Origin: Brachypodium distachyon
Lineage: Eukaryota > Streptophyta > Magnoliopsida > Poales > Poaceae
Assembly: GCF_000005505.3 (NCBI RefSeq)
Contig: NC_016135.3
Span: 24,088,613-24,152,612 of the forward strand
Direction: 5' to 3'
DNA: 64,000 nt
A model generated the notes under the pieces. The model did no database searches and was not told the DNA's origin. It worked only from the letters and a program-made list of their open reading frames with translations. The translations under genes were made by a program, and so were the position numbers. Below, in pieces: positions 23,356 through 38,966 of this stretch. The first letter of the stretch is position 1. The number at the start of each line of letters is the position of its first letter.

Positions 23356-23750
23356 AAACATCCCACATGCTACCTTCATTTCTAAATACAAGAAGTTATA
23401 TCTTTGTCATAAAGTGAAACTTCTTAAAGTTTGACAAAAAAAATTATTTAAAAATCTTTGTAAGATTTACAATATCAAACGAGTATACTATAATAATATT
23501 ATATAATGACAGATTTAATCAAACTAATTTTAAGTTGTAAGTGCTAGTATGCTCTCTCCGTCCCATATTAAGCGAATTTCTATTACATGCATCTAGACGC
23601 TTTTTAGGCATAGATACATCCATATTTGGACAAATTTAAATCAGTTAATATGGGACGGAGGGATTTTTTTTTTTATAAATTTGATCAAACGTTTCACTTA
23701 AGACAAAGATATGATTTTTTATGTTTAGGAACTAAGATAAGATAGTACTA
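23356..23750. mobile_element. MITE with long inverted ends, carrying a nested Stowaway
   Basis: The left arm (about 23370-23430, including TATCTTTGTCATAAAGTGAAAC) is mirrored by the right arm (about 23680-23735, whose complement includes TATCTTTGTCTTAAGTGAAAC). Long imperfect inverted arms without coding capacity identify a MITE of about 380 bp, Stowaway-like in composition. Its exact ends and target duplication are not clear. A second element sits between the arms. Confidence 0.5.
23552..23662. mobile_element. Stowaway MITE nested in another MITE
   Basis: Starts CTCTCTCCGTCCCATATTA and ends with the inverted TAATATGGGACGGAGGGA; about 110 bp. These are standard Stowaway termini with one substitution at the left end. 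Confidence 0.65.
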
Positions 23751-24252
23751 CTTCCGAAAGACCGCGCCATTATTTAGATTTGGAGTTACCGTAGTTTTAG
23801 TAGATTTTTAAAAAAGATCAAGGGTGTGTTCAGTGTTGTATGCAGGGTTGTATGCCCATCTTATCCCATTTTGGCGACCAAAGCACATTTGCGTTAAATC
23901 AGTTGGCGACGTAGCTAGTCGTAGACCTGGCACTGTTCTTCGGCATGTAGCCTTCAATCGTCGACACCAGGATTTGTTTCTTCCTTCCCTTCCAAACAGG
24001 TCACGCAGGTACGTGCGCTCGCAGCAAACAGTTGCCATGGGCAAGCCTGCGTGCCGCCAAATTAAAGAAATTACAAAAAAAAAACTCAGCTTTCCTTCCT
24101 TTTATGGGCAGAGGCAATCTCTTCGCGCCACAGAACAGTGTCGACAGTCCCGCACGCACGGCTGCAACCACAGAAACCTCGTCGACCACCCCCGGGTCGC
24201 GACGATCGGCGTCTCGTCGGCCACCTCCCCCTTCGCCCCTCCGCGTCCGGCC
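23751..24252. other. upstream region of second LEA gene
   Basis: Promoter-side DNA, GC-rich from 24120. No palindromic ABRE like those before the first LEA gene was found; a single TACGTG lies in the transcribed leader at 24306. Confidence 0.3.
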
Positions 24253-24258
24253 TATAAA
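24253..24258 (+). promoter_or_regulatory. TATA box of second LEA gene
   Basis: TATAAA in GGCCTATAAAACGC, 116 bp before the ATG at 24369. Confidence 0.65.
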
Positions 24259-24368
24259 ACGCACTCTCATCCTCTCCCATCTTACTGCAAAGTGCAAAGC
24301 TCACATACGTGCCCAGTACACAGTCCTACTGCTCATCATCCAAGTTCTTCAAGGATACAGATTGATCA

Positions 24369-24991
24369 ATGGCTTCTTCTTGCTCTTCTTCCGTGCTTCT
24401 CGGAGGCTCCGGTGCCGCCGTGGTCACCGGCGCCACGGCTCCTCCCAGCAGGCCTTGTTTCCTTGCCCCTCGGCCCCGCGCCCTGAGCGGCGCCGGCCGC
24501 CTCTGCCTTCAAACCGCTCCCAGAGCGACCCCGGTACGTAGCTAATTCTATCTATGGATTTGATGGCTTATTAATTAGTTACGCTGCTTTCAACTGTGGT
24601 CTGAGATGCTAACACGCTTTCAATCGCCGTTCTTTGTTTTGATTTCGTGCTTCAGGAGTACAAAGACGCGGCGGACGCCACGGAAGGGGCCATCGACACC
24701 TTGAAGGGGCTGGCCGCGGACGTCAAGGACGGCGTGGAGAAGGCGGCCGGCAAGGCGGAGGCGTCGCAGGAGAAGACGGCGGAGAGCGCGGGGGCAGCCT
24801 TGGAGAGCGCGGGGGAGGCCAAGGACAGCGCGGTGGAGGGCGCCGTGAGCGCCGGCGAGAGCGCGTCCGAGACGGTGCAGGACCTCGGCGGGCAGGCGAA
24901 GAAGGCCACGGAGGACGCGCTCGGCGGCGCCAAGGAGGCCGCGCTCGGCGTCAAGGACAAGCTCGCCGACGCCGTCAAGGATTTGAAATGA
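24369..24991 (+). CDS. LEA-like small stress protein, organelle-targeted, paralogue of upstream LEA
   Basis: Two exons, 24369-24533 and 24656-24991, give 166 residues. The exon-1 presequence (SVLLGGSGAAVVTGATAPPS ... RLCLQTAPRATP) shares its layout and the CLQTAPR motif with the LEA gene at 20487. The intron is at the equivalent position, directly after that motif. Exon 2 is a charged Ala/Lys/Glu helix (KDGVEKAAGKAEASQEKTAE..) ending LGGAKEAALGVKDKLADAV, like the WGATKEAAQGVKDKVADA end of the neighbour. The two are evidently diverged tandem paralogues; this one has about half the repeat region. Likely role: desiccation or cold protection inside plastid or mitochondrion (targeting inferred from composition only). 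Confidence 0.85.
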
Positions 24992-26162
24992 ATGTCGATT
25001 CACTCACCAAAGGTCACCAGCTGAATGATGCATGGCAGTCAGTGTGTGTTCTGGGATCACATCACTGGTGCTCTGTATCAGCCTAGTGTATTTAGTATTC
25101 CCCTACATTTTAACGGCGCTTTTGGTCTGCTTCAATGTAAACCTTGAATATATAGACTTTAATTTTTTTCAAGCAAGCAGCAGCTTCTCCCTCTTGATCA
25201 AGTATAATTTTTTTTTGACCAGTTATTTGAAGAAAAACCAAGCTTACCACACGTTTAGGTGCAGATGTTCTAACATACCGGAAAAGAGAACTCACAACCT
25301 TGCAGCAAGAACAAATCAGAATTACTACTTCCCAAAATATGACACATAATTTTTCATGCAGTCATCACTTAAATGTTTTGTGCTGTATTATACGTCAAAC
25401 TATATAAATTGAGCATGCCGAAGTAATATCATTGTATTTTTTTTAAGGAAATATCATTGTATTTGTCTTGCGAAATACTTGTATGGCATATATTCTTTTT
25501 CTAACTTTATAAACATATATAAGGTAAAATTATAGAAGTTTTAGAATGTTACTGCACGTATATTTTGGAAAGGAGTTAGTATAATCAAACTCTTAATTAC
25601 GTCAGTGCAAAGCGAGATTGCAAGGATCATTGATCACATGTCCTGAGTAGTCTCCTGGGGGCTGGGAGCATCGTTTATACAGGAGGGATATGCAGAAACT
25701 AAAGCCAAACTACACAAAGTCTAATCAACGCATATAAACGAGGTTAAGATAAGCAGTATAAACAAAGGAGGTGAAGGTAAATCAACAACAATGTTCGATG
25801 GGGGGAAATTTACATATATGAACCAACATCCTTTTCGGCTAGCACTCTGCATTTGCAAACATCAAAAACTAGCCCCACAAAATCGAACGGTACATAATAA
25901 ATCTGCCGCACAAGGGAAATACAGGTTAATGCTTAATACACCACTATGTGATGTGCCTGCTGCCACAATGTTGGCTACAGTTCAACACTGTACAAAAATT
26001 ACAGGAGAGATGGATTCCTACAGTCCAAGTTGTTGCCTTCTGAATAAAACCAATCGCCATTGCCGTTTGTTTTTATGGTCAGTGTGGGCTCTCTAATATA
26101 TGAGTAAATTACTGTGAACAAAACAACCAGCGCTGAAACATCCGCAATGGTAGCTTCCGAAT
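24992..26162. other. intergenic between convergent LEA and HAK genes
   Basis: AT-rich. A T/A-rich run lies at 25430-25460. About 25930-26160 is probably the HAK 3' UTR on the minus strand. No gene recognised. Confidence 0.4.
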
Positions 26163-29100
26163 TCAGACATAGGAGGTCAACCGCACCTGCAGCAGATTTG
26201 AGTGTGGAATGCTCATCGACACGACCGCCCTGCGGCAGTTGTTCCGCAGGAATGCGTAGAAGTAGTTTATGGTCAACTTCTTGAAGAACCAGGAATCCTT
26301 CCTTGCTTTGACGATGGGGTTGTCAATGAGATAAACTGCTCCAGTTTGCTTGGCTTGCTTGATGAATGCAAGCTCCAGCTCAAGGTTCTGTGTGTAATCC
26401 AGTGCAGGATCTTGAGGCGTTGAGCAACAGGGGGTTTCTGGAATGGGTTCTACTGAAGGCGCAAAGTCCATCAGGAGAGGGACGTCAAGCGAGTACAGGC
26501 TACCGTTTGGTGCTGTGATTATCCTTGCAGGGGTTGAAGGCTCTTCATCAGAGTCGATATCATCTTCACTCTGCAGAGACAACTCTACCGCCTCCCGCTG
26601 TATGTACTTCTCGAGGCCTTCTATAAGAAGCCGCTCAAATGTGTTATGGTGCTCCTGTTTCTTGTCTTTGTACCCGTATCTGTGCATAATCAAGTTAGCA
26701 TCACAAGAAGCTTTGGGGGTTGATTCCATATACAGAAGCTAACTCCAGGGTCTGGCCAACACAGTTTATAACTGAATGGCACATACACCTACTTTGGGTG
26801 GTAATAAACAACAACCTATCATTGCTAGTCAATACAGATGAAGGTAGCAGATATGTTGGCATGGTAAACTATAATCCCTTCTGATAAGTCGTTCTGTTAA
26901 CGTGCTAAATTAACAGTAGAATTCATCCCAGAGTAAAAAAATTCATGTGAAGCTTATTGGTAAAAAAACGTATTAAAGAGGATATTTTCTGTGTAGTAAT
27001 CATGGATCAATGCAGTCAAATTTCAGAAACATACTGGAGCAAGGCAGGTAACCGGGCGGTTACTAGCCAGCTATTGGTCTATTCTGATTTGTTATTTCTT
27101 TTTGTTCTGTTATACCTTTTCCTCAAATTGTGGTATTTCTTTGGTGTTTCACAATACTATGAATATAGTACAGAATCTATCTTCTGAAGCTGGCAGATAC
27201 AGTAACTGTTTAGACAGTACATTTTGTTTACCCCTGGTATTAATCTAAAAAATTGGCACAGGTAAGGAAAATTATTGTATCTTGGATTTGCTAACACTTA
27301 GTAAGACCTATTATTAGAAGGGGGAATATCAAGATATAGTTTGAGCAAGCAGAGACCATGCAAATGATAGACCATAGATGGACCTATGCTAAAGAATTAG
27401 TGTAGATAAGAATACCTGGAAATACATCGGAACATATGATAGCCCCTTGAGCAGACACGTTGGAAAAGAAACCTTTCGCTTTGGGGAACCACAGGCACTG
27501 GTACATTCCTGATGCACACAAATACGATTATCGAGTGGATAGCAGGGAGTGCGGTCAGAAAATGACCAAAAATTGCAGGAACTCCTTTCACTATCTCACT
27601 GTAGACCAAGCCTAGTCCAGGAGCTCTCATAGTACCAAGATTGGGCCCCAATTTTCTCACTAAATCCTTTGAAAGCTTTTGTTTGACTTCACTGTCATAC
27701 TTCAGTTTGCTTCCGTAGTTCCAGATGAACATAATCATGAGAAGACCAGATGCAAAAATCAACAGTGCCCAACCTCCATCTCCAACACTACTCAGAGCGG
27801 ATGAGAAGAAAATCAGCTCCAAGAAGAGGAATGTGGTAACAAATGATATCACCTTAACAATAGTGGTTTCCCATATTAGAAGCATTATGATGGCAACATA
27901 GACCGTGGCCATTATCATCACCCCAAGTTCAGCTATGGCTGCTCAAGATGGAACAGTGTAAGAGTGCAGAAAATTGAGCCGTTACAGCATATTGCACAAG
28001 CAGAGAGGTAAACATATTGGCAAAGAAGTATTATCAAGTGTAATGTTATTACCGTATGCATTGCCAACATCATTTGTGCTTCTGAAGAGCACAATAAATC
28101 CCAAGCAGGAAGCCAACAGAAACCAGTTTACGACAGGTATGTATATCTTAGCCATAAATTTTCGAGATGTGTGAACAATTTTGAGTCGAGGGAAGCAACC
28201 AAGTGCTATTGACTGCTTTAGGCATTGGAATACAGCAATGGTCATTGTCCTACTGGCAATCAGTGCAGCTAAATTAGCAAGTAAGAAAACAGGCCAAAAA
28301 GCTTCACCTGCAAAGAGAATACAGCTTTATTAGACAAAGCAAATAACCCCAGTGGAATACTGGATATCAGCCAATTAAAAACAGAAAATCCGCAAAAAAA
28401 AGACCTACTAATATTTGTTTTATCTAATCATAATTAAAATATTTACACAGCATCGAGTAATCACCAATGGATAGATGTTCAGCTACATGTAACTTACTTG
28501 GGATAGATGAAAAGAAGATCCGTTTGGATGACTTTTGGTTTGCAATGAGGAAAGCAGCTTGTCCTAAGTACACCAAGACAAGGCAAGGAAGAACAAGAAG
28601 TACAAACATAGACTGCAAAGGAGAAACCAGATTGATTTAAATATCATCAAGAGTAGTGGTTACATTGAGCACATCTGAATCACTATGGTGTCTGTATGAA
28701 ATGTTAGCTCCACATAGAAGCATCATCTACAGAAACTGGAAATAAAAACATTATTATCATTATCATAAGTTCACAGATAATACCTGGACATATCTTACAG
28801 GGAAGTAGCAAAGGTTTGAAAAGATTGCCTCAGATCCTGCAGTACAGTTTGCATTGCATAAGTTTGATTATAAAAAACATGTAAGCAAATCACACAAAAT
28901 AATCAAAAGGAAGACGTCAATGTTTACAAAGTAAAAAGAAGATCGAGTAGGAAAATCAATCAATAGTACATTAGTAACTGATTAGAGGTCAACTAACTAA
29001 GACCTTTACCTGTTGCACATAAAAGACAACCACCAAGGGAGAGCCAGGCCTTAAAGGGATTCCTCCCAAAAAAATGAATAATGTACAGAGGATTAAATGC

Positions 29101-31914
29101 CTTAAAAGCAGCTGGGCCATATCTACTGAGATTGTATATTCCAATTCCTCCAAGACAGCAAAACCATATCAGCAAACAAGGGCCAACAATAAACCCTATT
29201 TTGCTAGTGGCATACCTCTGTAAACTATACAAGACTACAAGAAGTGCAATTGAAATCATCACCACAATATCTGCAAATAATGTTTTACAGAATTAGAAAC
29301 TGAAGCAGAAACAATAAAAATAAATAGATTACTTCGGTGCCATTCGGTAAAAGTAAATTCACCTTGTGAGGCATGTGGTATCCCAACTTTCAAGCCACTA
29401 ACAGCAGACAAAACTATTGAAGGATAAAAAATGAAATGTTAGTGAACAAAATAGTTCGAATAAACTTCAATTGTATAGAATAGAAACATTTGATGGCCGT
29501 ATGTGCCACTAAAATTGTGACAGAAATTGAACATGAAGTCTGCATAAGAAAAAGAAATAAACCTGACATTGCTGGTGTGATAACTCCATTGGATATGAAC
29601 ATGGCAGTACCAAATAGCACCAGACCCAAAAGTAATTTTTTCAACAAAGGTGAAGATTCAAGTTTCTCCTTTACTTTTATGGATCTCTCAAGCTCAGGTG
29701 TTGGAAGCTTGAGACGGAAACTTGACATCCTCTTCTCAGCCTGTAGTTGGTGGTTTGGAATGAGACTGACTTTTGCATTTCTGCAGATTAAAGAATACAT
29801 GGCAAATATACCACCTGTGGAGTCATAGAATAACTGAAGGATGTTAAGCCTCTAACATACCCATGTACACCAAAATTGACCTTACTAACTCAATTCACAA
29901 CCTCGGTTATACCTTCACCATCATCATTGGCCCAAAGGACAACCAAGACATACTTCACTAATGGCATCAAAATCAGAGTATAAAGAACTAGTGAGAGTGC
30001 TCCAAGAACATCATCCTCCCCAAGAATAGGGTACTTGCTGAACATGACATCAAATGTATACAACGGACTTATTCCAATATCTCCAAACACCACAGCAAGA
30101 GTCTGAAGAGCAAGAAATAATGTCCTGCCAAAATCAAACTCCTGCACATGTAAACAAAATAACTAAACCATACGAAAGAATGATGGAAGCATGGTACTGT
30201 ATATTCATTATTAAGAAGTTGAAGATATATCAGGATTCTGCTGGATTTGATTTCCAAAAACTGTCAATAAAGACTATCCCTTTTATCTGATGTTCACAAA
30301 GATATTCTGCTGATGAAATTCTCAGATTTGAGGTTTATTTCATAATTAAATACATCCTAAAAATTCCAGTTCTTTTGATGACACACCTTTAGTTATTATT
30401 GTTCATAGATCAAGTCACTCAAAGCAGCAGGTGAGGTTAATTGCACACCTACCTGACACATTGTTCAAAATCACTCTATAATTTTGCTTTGGTGCTAACG
30501 CCACCTATTCACAATCGCATGCCAAAATGTCCTCCCCAAGACAATCTCCAATACATGTGCTTGGAGTGATTAAGGTAAAAAAAGAGAAAAAGATTTTTGG
30601 ACACTTAGGACAGGAGGAATGCTAATATAGGGGGAATCGGTGCTTGAGATGGCTTCAATAGGGCATCATGCTGTAACTGCCACATATTTGGATCACGATG
30701 AATTGCGAGTGCCTTCCCCCTTTCTTTCTCCCTGCATGTTACTCCCTCCTTTTCACAAAGGTTGGTATATTTGGTGTCGCTAAGACAAGACTTTGACCAA
30801 TAATAACTTTGTGGCAACTAGCACCTAGGATCTGGAGCCACCGAGCAATAAGAGGAGGAGAAGATGGCACTGGAGAGCCCCATGGAAGGTAGGGACTAGG
30901 GAGCAAGCGCAAGTGAGCGAGGATAGTGGAACCATCCACCTAGCAAGTCGCATGGAAAACCGCCCCACATTGGCACCGATACCATTTTCGGGTGGGTCTA
31001 GGGACCAAGAGTGACCGGTTTTGACATTTGAGGGAGAAAGTGTCAAGAAAAAAAAGATAAGACATCAAATGTATACTTTCATGGCAGTTGGGGGACGAAT
31101 TTGGTCGTGTTTGCTTCATGAATAGTTATTTTAGATTCAAAGGCTCTCCGCCTTTCATTCTTAAAATGAAGCTTGATGACTAATCTTGCCATAACTAACC
31201 TTTGGCAGATTGTGGCTGCCAACAAAAGTGCATTTGACAAAACAGCCACCACAAGTGTGGCACATAAATGACCCTATGACATGTGGACCATATGGCTAAG
31301 AAAGTGTGGCAATTAATCAAAGACATGACTAAGATATTGTGGAATGACTAAGGTTTGGCGTGGCAACCTTAGGCCATGAACCAAACTTGCCCCCCAAAAA
31401 ATATACTTATCTCCAAAAAAATATAACAAAATCCGTGTATGTGATCATCAGCCTCTCAACATCCTGGTTATTAGAGCCAATATATAGCACATAAAATGTG
31501 AATGAAGGGATTAATTTCAATGTTAAATTGAACAGACACTTGTGTTTCTCATTGAACGCAGATTTATCCCCTCGTGCACCCTGATCCGTAACAATCACAT
31601 TCTCCTCTGATTACTAACTAGTTTGCAAATTATCATTTTCCCACTGGTACACCGAGACTAACCAAATCGGCACTCAGTGATCACAATTTCCCCGCCATTT
31701 CTACGCGCGCACAAAATCCATCAAAACGAGACGCCGAACACCTCGCCTGACATGCAAACAGACACGAAGGAATCAATCAGGCGAACCCGGAGCCCCCCTC
31801 ACCTCGGAGTCATCGAGCGGCTGCCCGACGGAGACCTCGTTGCCCTCGACGTCGAACCAGTCGACGGACGGCACGGTCCGGATCAGCTTCTGCCTCCTCT
31901 TCTTGCGCGCCCCA

Positions 31915-31952
<38 letters not shown>

Positions 31953-32138
31953 GTTCTCCTCCTCGTCCTCGGACTCGAAGCTGCCGCCCCTCCCCGACGT
32001 GGCGACCGGCGGGGGCCCTCCCCGGCGTCCGGCAGCCTTCTCCTCCTCTTCCTCCTCCTCCTCCCCGGCGGACACCCACCGCCACTCCATCGAGGGCGCC
32101 TTCCGCATGCCGCCGGCCGCCGACGACTCCGCGGCCAT
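26163..32138 (-). CDS. HAK: KT/HAK/KUP potassium transporter (KUP7-like)
   Basis: Ten exons: 31803-32138, 29913-30141, 29563-29814, 29363-29413, 29010-29270, 28784-28836, 28498-28612, 28053-28307, 27416-27938, 26163-26679. They join to 863 residues with consistent phases, close to AtKUP7 (about 858). These proteins are K+/H+ symporters with about 12 membrane helices. Seen: an acidic N-terminus with a long Glu tract (residues about 25-75); RLIRTxPxVDxFDVE-type linker (KLIRTVPSVDWFDVEGNE); first helix GDIGISPLYTF (132-142); LWANDDGEGG; the QRYATSKIGFIVGPCLLIW block; SRTMTIAVFQCLKQSIALGC; NYGSKL; ERFLF.RVC; and a C-terminal soluble domain ending RKDSWFFKKLTINYFYAFLR. Two motif residues differ from the family: Ile136 in GDxGTSPLY, and Asn264 in the usual DGxxTP (SNGVITP). 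My recollection is that the rice counterpart (HAK15) also sits beside coproporphyrinogen oxidase. Intron 1 (1.66 kb) contains MITE-like sequence. Confidence 0.93.
31107..31391. mobile_element. MITE-like element in HAK intron 1
   Basis: The left end GTGTTTGCTTCATG and the right end, complement CAAGTTTGGTTCATG, are imperfect inverted repeats around about 285 bp of non-coding DNA. The target duplication is not obvious. A separate one-sided Stowaway-like end (ACTCCCTCCTTTTCACAAAG) lies at 30741-30760. Confidence 0.35.
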
Positions 32139-32592
32139 CCCGGGCTAGGGTCGCACACAGCACAGGGCCGATCGGATCGAGAAGACAGGGCAGGAAAAAT
32201 CGGGAGTGAACAAAAAGAATCAAAATTGGTTCCCGTTGTTGCGTGTCGCGGGGTGGGATGTTCTGGAGTGGAAGTAAGGGAGGGAGAGAGCGAGAAAGCC
32301 GGGAGACGAATGAGAACGGTGGGACGGTGGTGGAGAGGAGTGGAGCGAGAGGTTCGATCGATTCGCGGGAGGAGGATGGACGGGACGGGACGGGCGGCTT
32401 CTGATTCTGAGGTGGCAGCACGTGCGGACCACATGAGCAGATGCGATCTCGTTATTTCTTTGGTTGATTATTATTACGGTGGTTCTTTTCAAAAGTGTAG
32501 CTCGATTTAGGATCTTGGTTTGGATATATATGGGTTTCATTTAATTTTGGAGGAATGCTAAAGTAGTTTCACTCATGCAGCTAATCACTATG
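32139..32592. other. HAK 5' UTR and promoter region
   Basis: GC-rich leader to about 32420, then AT-rich DNA. No clear TATA box was seen for the minus-strand HAK gene. Confidence 0.35.
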
Positions 32593-32607
32593 ATACTTTA
32601 TCTTTCC

Positions 32608-34098
32608 GAGAATCGTGTGACCCGAGTTGACTCACAAGCTTGCCCCCGCGTCGCTCGGTCTGGGACGACACGGGCGGCAACCACACCAGTCCTGGCAGCA
32701 GCCTCTCCCCGTCCTCTCCTCCTCCTCGCCGCCGCCGGTGGTCGCCGCCGGGCAAAGCCCGCGCAGGGACGGCGGCGGCGGCGCTGTTTTTCTTCGCGGG
32801 GGCATCCTGGAGCTCTTGGCGGAGGCGTTTGAGACATTGCCTCATCGTGGTCGCAGCGTCTCCGGCCAGATCCGAGAGGCTATGCCTCGTCTTCGGCCAG
32901 ATCCGGCCGGTTTTCTCGCGGATCCGGTGTTTCCCCTCATTCTTCCTCTCCTTGGTGCTCGGTCTGCTCGTGGCTTCGCGGCGGCGCTCTTCGGCCGGAT
33001 CCGGCTACTCGCCGGCCAGATCCGTCGTCTCCTCAGGCTGATCCGGCATGTCCCAGGTCTCTTCGTTTTCATCATTTTTCCTCTCATTTTGGTCAGGCGG
33101 CTGATCGAACTTCACCGGCAGCGGATGGGCTGCTGCTGTGGCCGAACATGGTCCAAGTCGGTCCTTTTCGACACCATGGTGGCGTGGTTTTCGTTTTCGG
33201 TCGTGGCTTCGGCTGCTGCCCGTGTGCGAGGTATGGACGTCGGCTCCGGTGTTTGGAGTGTTGCTCTGGGTGAAAACTTGCATAGACATTGGTCTTTGCC
33301 GATGACAACGATGTTGTAGCGCCGTTTTCCTTCTTGGAGGTGTCGTCGAAGAGCTTCACTTTCCCTCACTTTGATGTTTGGTGTTTCCGGGTGAAAACCT
33401 AAGATTTGGCTATGGCCGGATCGGGTGACGACGGCGTTTTCCTCCTTGGGGGCGTTGTCATGGAGACCATGACTCTTGGTGGCATCGGGTGGTGTGGTCC
33501 GTCTATGGTGGAGCTTGTTGTCTCGGGTTGTTGAAGGTTTGGTGGTGTCTCTTCTTGTGTCTTGTTTAGCCTAGGCTGTCGGTTTGTGTCCGGCGAGAGC
33601 GTGCATTTCTTATCCTTTGGTGCGGTCTCGGCATGTGATGCCTTTCGTCTTCACCGTTGGCACGTAGGTGTCGTGTTGTATTCTCGGTGGTGTGTGGTCT
33701 TTCAGCTTAGCCGACGGCAAGCGGAGGTATGATCTCGGTTGTGTATTGCCCTTCGATTTCATCGGCGGCACATTGGCGTCGCGGTGGATCTCGGTGACGC
33801 ACGGCCCTTCGACTCTGCCGCTACGTAGGTGTCGTGGTGCGGCCTCGACCCTTGCTTCCCTTTGGCTACGGCGATGACATAGTGTCTAGGTGGGCTCGGC
33901 AAATCGACGCCTTTCGACTGCATCAACGGTGCTCTTCATTGTGCATTTATTTTGCCGTTGGCATGTTTCGAGAGTCTAGGTTTTTTCCTTGTGTTTCTTT
34001 TGGCAAATGCTGCCGTTGTACTTGTTGTATCCCGATTCTTTTATTTAATTGAAATGTTGTGCAGGCTGGCTTTTGCCCGCCGTAGTCCCGAACAAAAA
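32608..34098 (+). mobile_element. non-autonomous non-LTR retroelement with 15-bp TSD
   Basis: A perfect 15-bp duplication ATACTTTATCTTTCC flanks the insert (32593-32607 and 34099-34113). The right end runs into an A tract (GAACAAAAAA) just before the second copy, so the element is on the plus strand and moved by target-primed reverse transcription. The 1,491-bp body has no reverse-transcriptase or endonuclease motifs; its longest open frame (32627-33319) is GC-composition-driven. Degenerate internal units recur around 33660-33850 (CGTAGGTGTCGT, ATTGGCGTCGCG, GTAGGTGTCGTGG, ...GATCTCGGTG). It looks like a LINE-mobilised non-coding derivative or a 5'-truncated LINE reduced to its 3' UTR. Confidence 0.7.
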
Positions 34099-34113
34099 AT
34101 ACTTTATCTTTCC

Positions 34114-35233
34114 TTTTGCAGAGTCACCTTATGAGTTTGTCAAACATGAACATATGAGAGTCAAACTAATGATCATCGATACAATTTGTCCTTAACAGAT
34201 TCCTTCGAGGAATTTATCAACGATTGTTATGATACCCATTGATTATCTTTGTTTAGGTTTGAAAGAGTTCCTTAATAATTAGAAGGTTGTGTAGTACTTT
34301 GCTTGGGTGAAGATTGCGACCGACAATCGTAGACTCATCTCACCGGTTCGTTGGCAACATATCACGGACCAAGATACGAATGGCGTAGCCAAAAAAGTTC
34401 ATTTCAAAGGGTTTTTATGTAACTTTCAATTTATTCGAAAAATTTGTTGTCGTTTTAGTGTATCGAGCAATTGTAGTCAGCTCAATGAATAAATAAAGTC
34501 AGATCGTTGTTCTAAAAAAATCCAGAAGGACAATTGCACAATTATTTGAAGTAAAATAACAACAAGAATTTAGGATTGAACTAAAACAGCGACAGGAATT
34601 TATGATCGGAGAGAATACAATTAAGTATACATGGACATGGATATACTCGTGTAATTTTCCAAGTCAAGCAAGTATGTATGTACATCCAAATGATCTCACA
34701 TCACAAACATACAAGTTTTTTGGTAGTGGAAGAATAGTTATCACATCACAAAGTTTTTACTTTCTATACATTTTGAAGCATGCATCACAGAGTAACATTA
34801 TAACAAGATACAATTAGGTGTGAGATGGCTAAAAGAAAGTTAACACGACGACTAAAACAATCACACAATAGAGTTCAAGGGTCAAGGCTGACATGGGTTG
34901 AATTTATACTGAACATCCTCGTCGTAGCACTCGTTCTTTTTTGAAGCGGTTTCTTCATGGGCAAAAGTACTCGTTCATAACACATTGAAGTTTTCAAAAA
35001 TGTAGGAAACAAATATTTTGACCTGACTTGTGTGATTCAATCATCCATCTCCTTCACAAAAATTTCCAAGACAAAACATGATCCATTTCCTTATCCCCTT
35101 GAAGCCAGCGGCAGCATAAACCAACTTCCTCCCACACCTTCGCCCGCTTCGCCCCTCCTTTTGACTCCTCCCATCCCACCACCAAAACCGCGGGCGGCAT
35201 CCCGCGCCGCCCACCGGCGGCAGCCACCGTTTT
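34114..35233. other. intergenic, no gene recognised
   Basis: AT-rich DNA up to 35040, then the promoter of coproporphyrinogen oxidase. No repeat boundaries or gene seen. Confidence 0.35.
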
Positions 35234-35239
35234 TATAAA
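35234..35239 (+). promoter_or_regulatory. TATA box of coproporphyrinogen oxidase gene
   Basis: TATAAA in GTTTTTATAAACCGCC, 60 bp before the ATG at 35294, implying a short leader. Confidence 0.65.
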
Positions 35240-35293
35240 CCGCCGCGACCTGAAGCCCAAGCAACCGGCACACACACCATCCCCCAACCCATC

Positions 35294-38966
<3,673 letters not shown>

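Noticed and set aside
32627..33319. 230-codon open frame inside the non-LTR element
   Set aside because: No reverse-transcriptase, endonuclease or gag motif, and the neighbouring frames are equally open.
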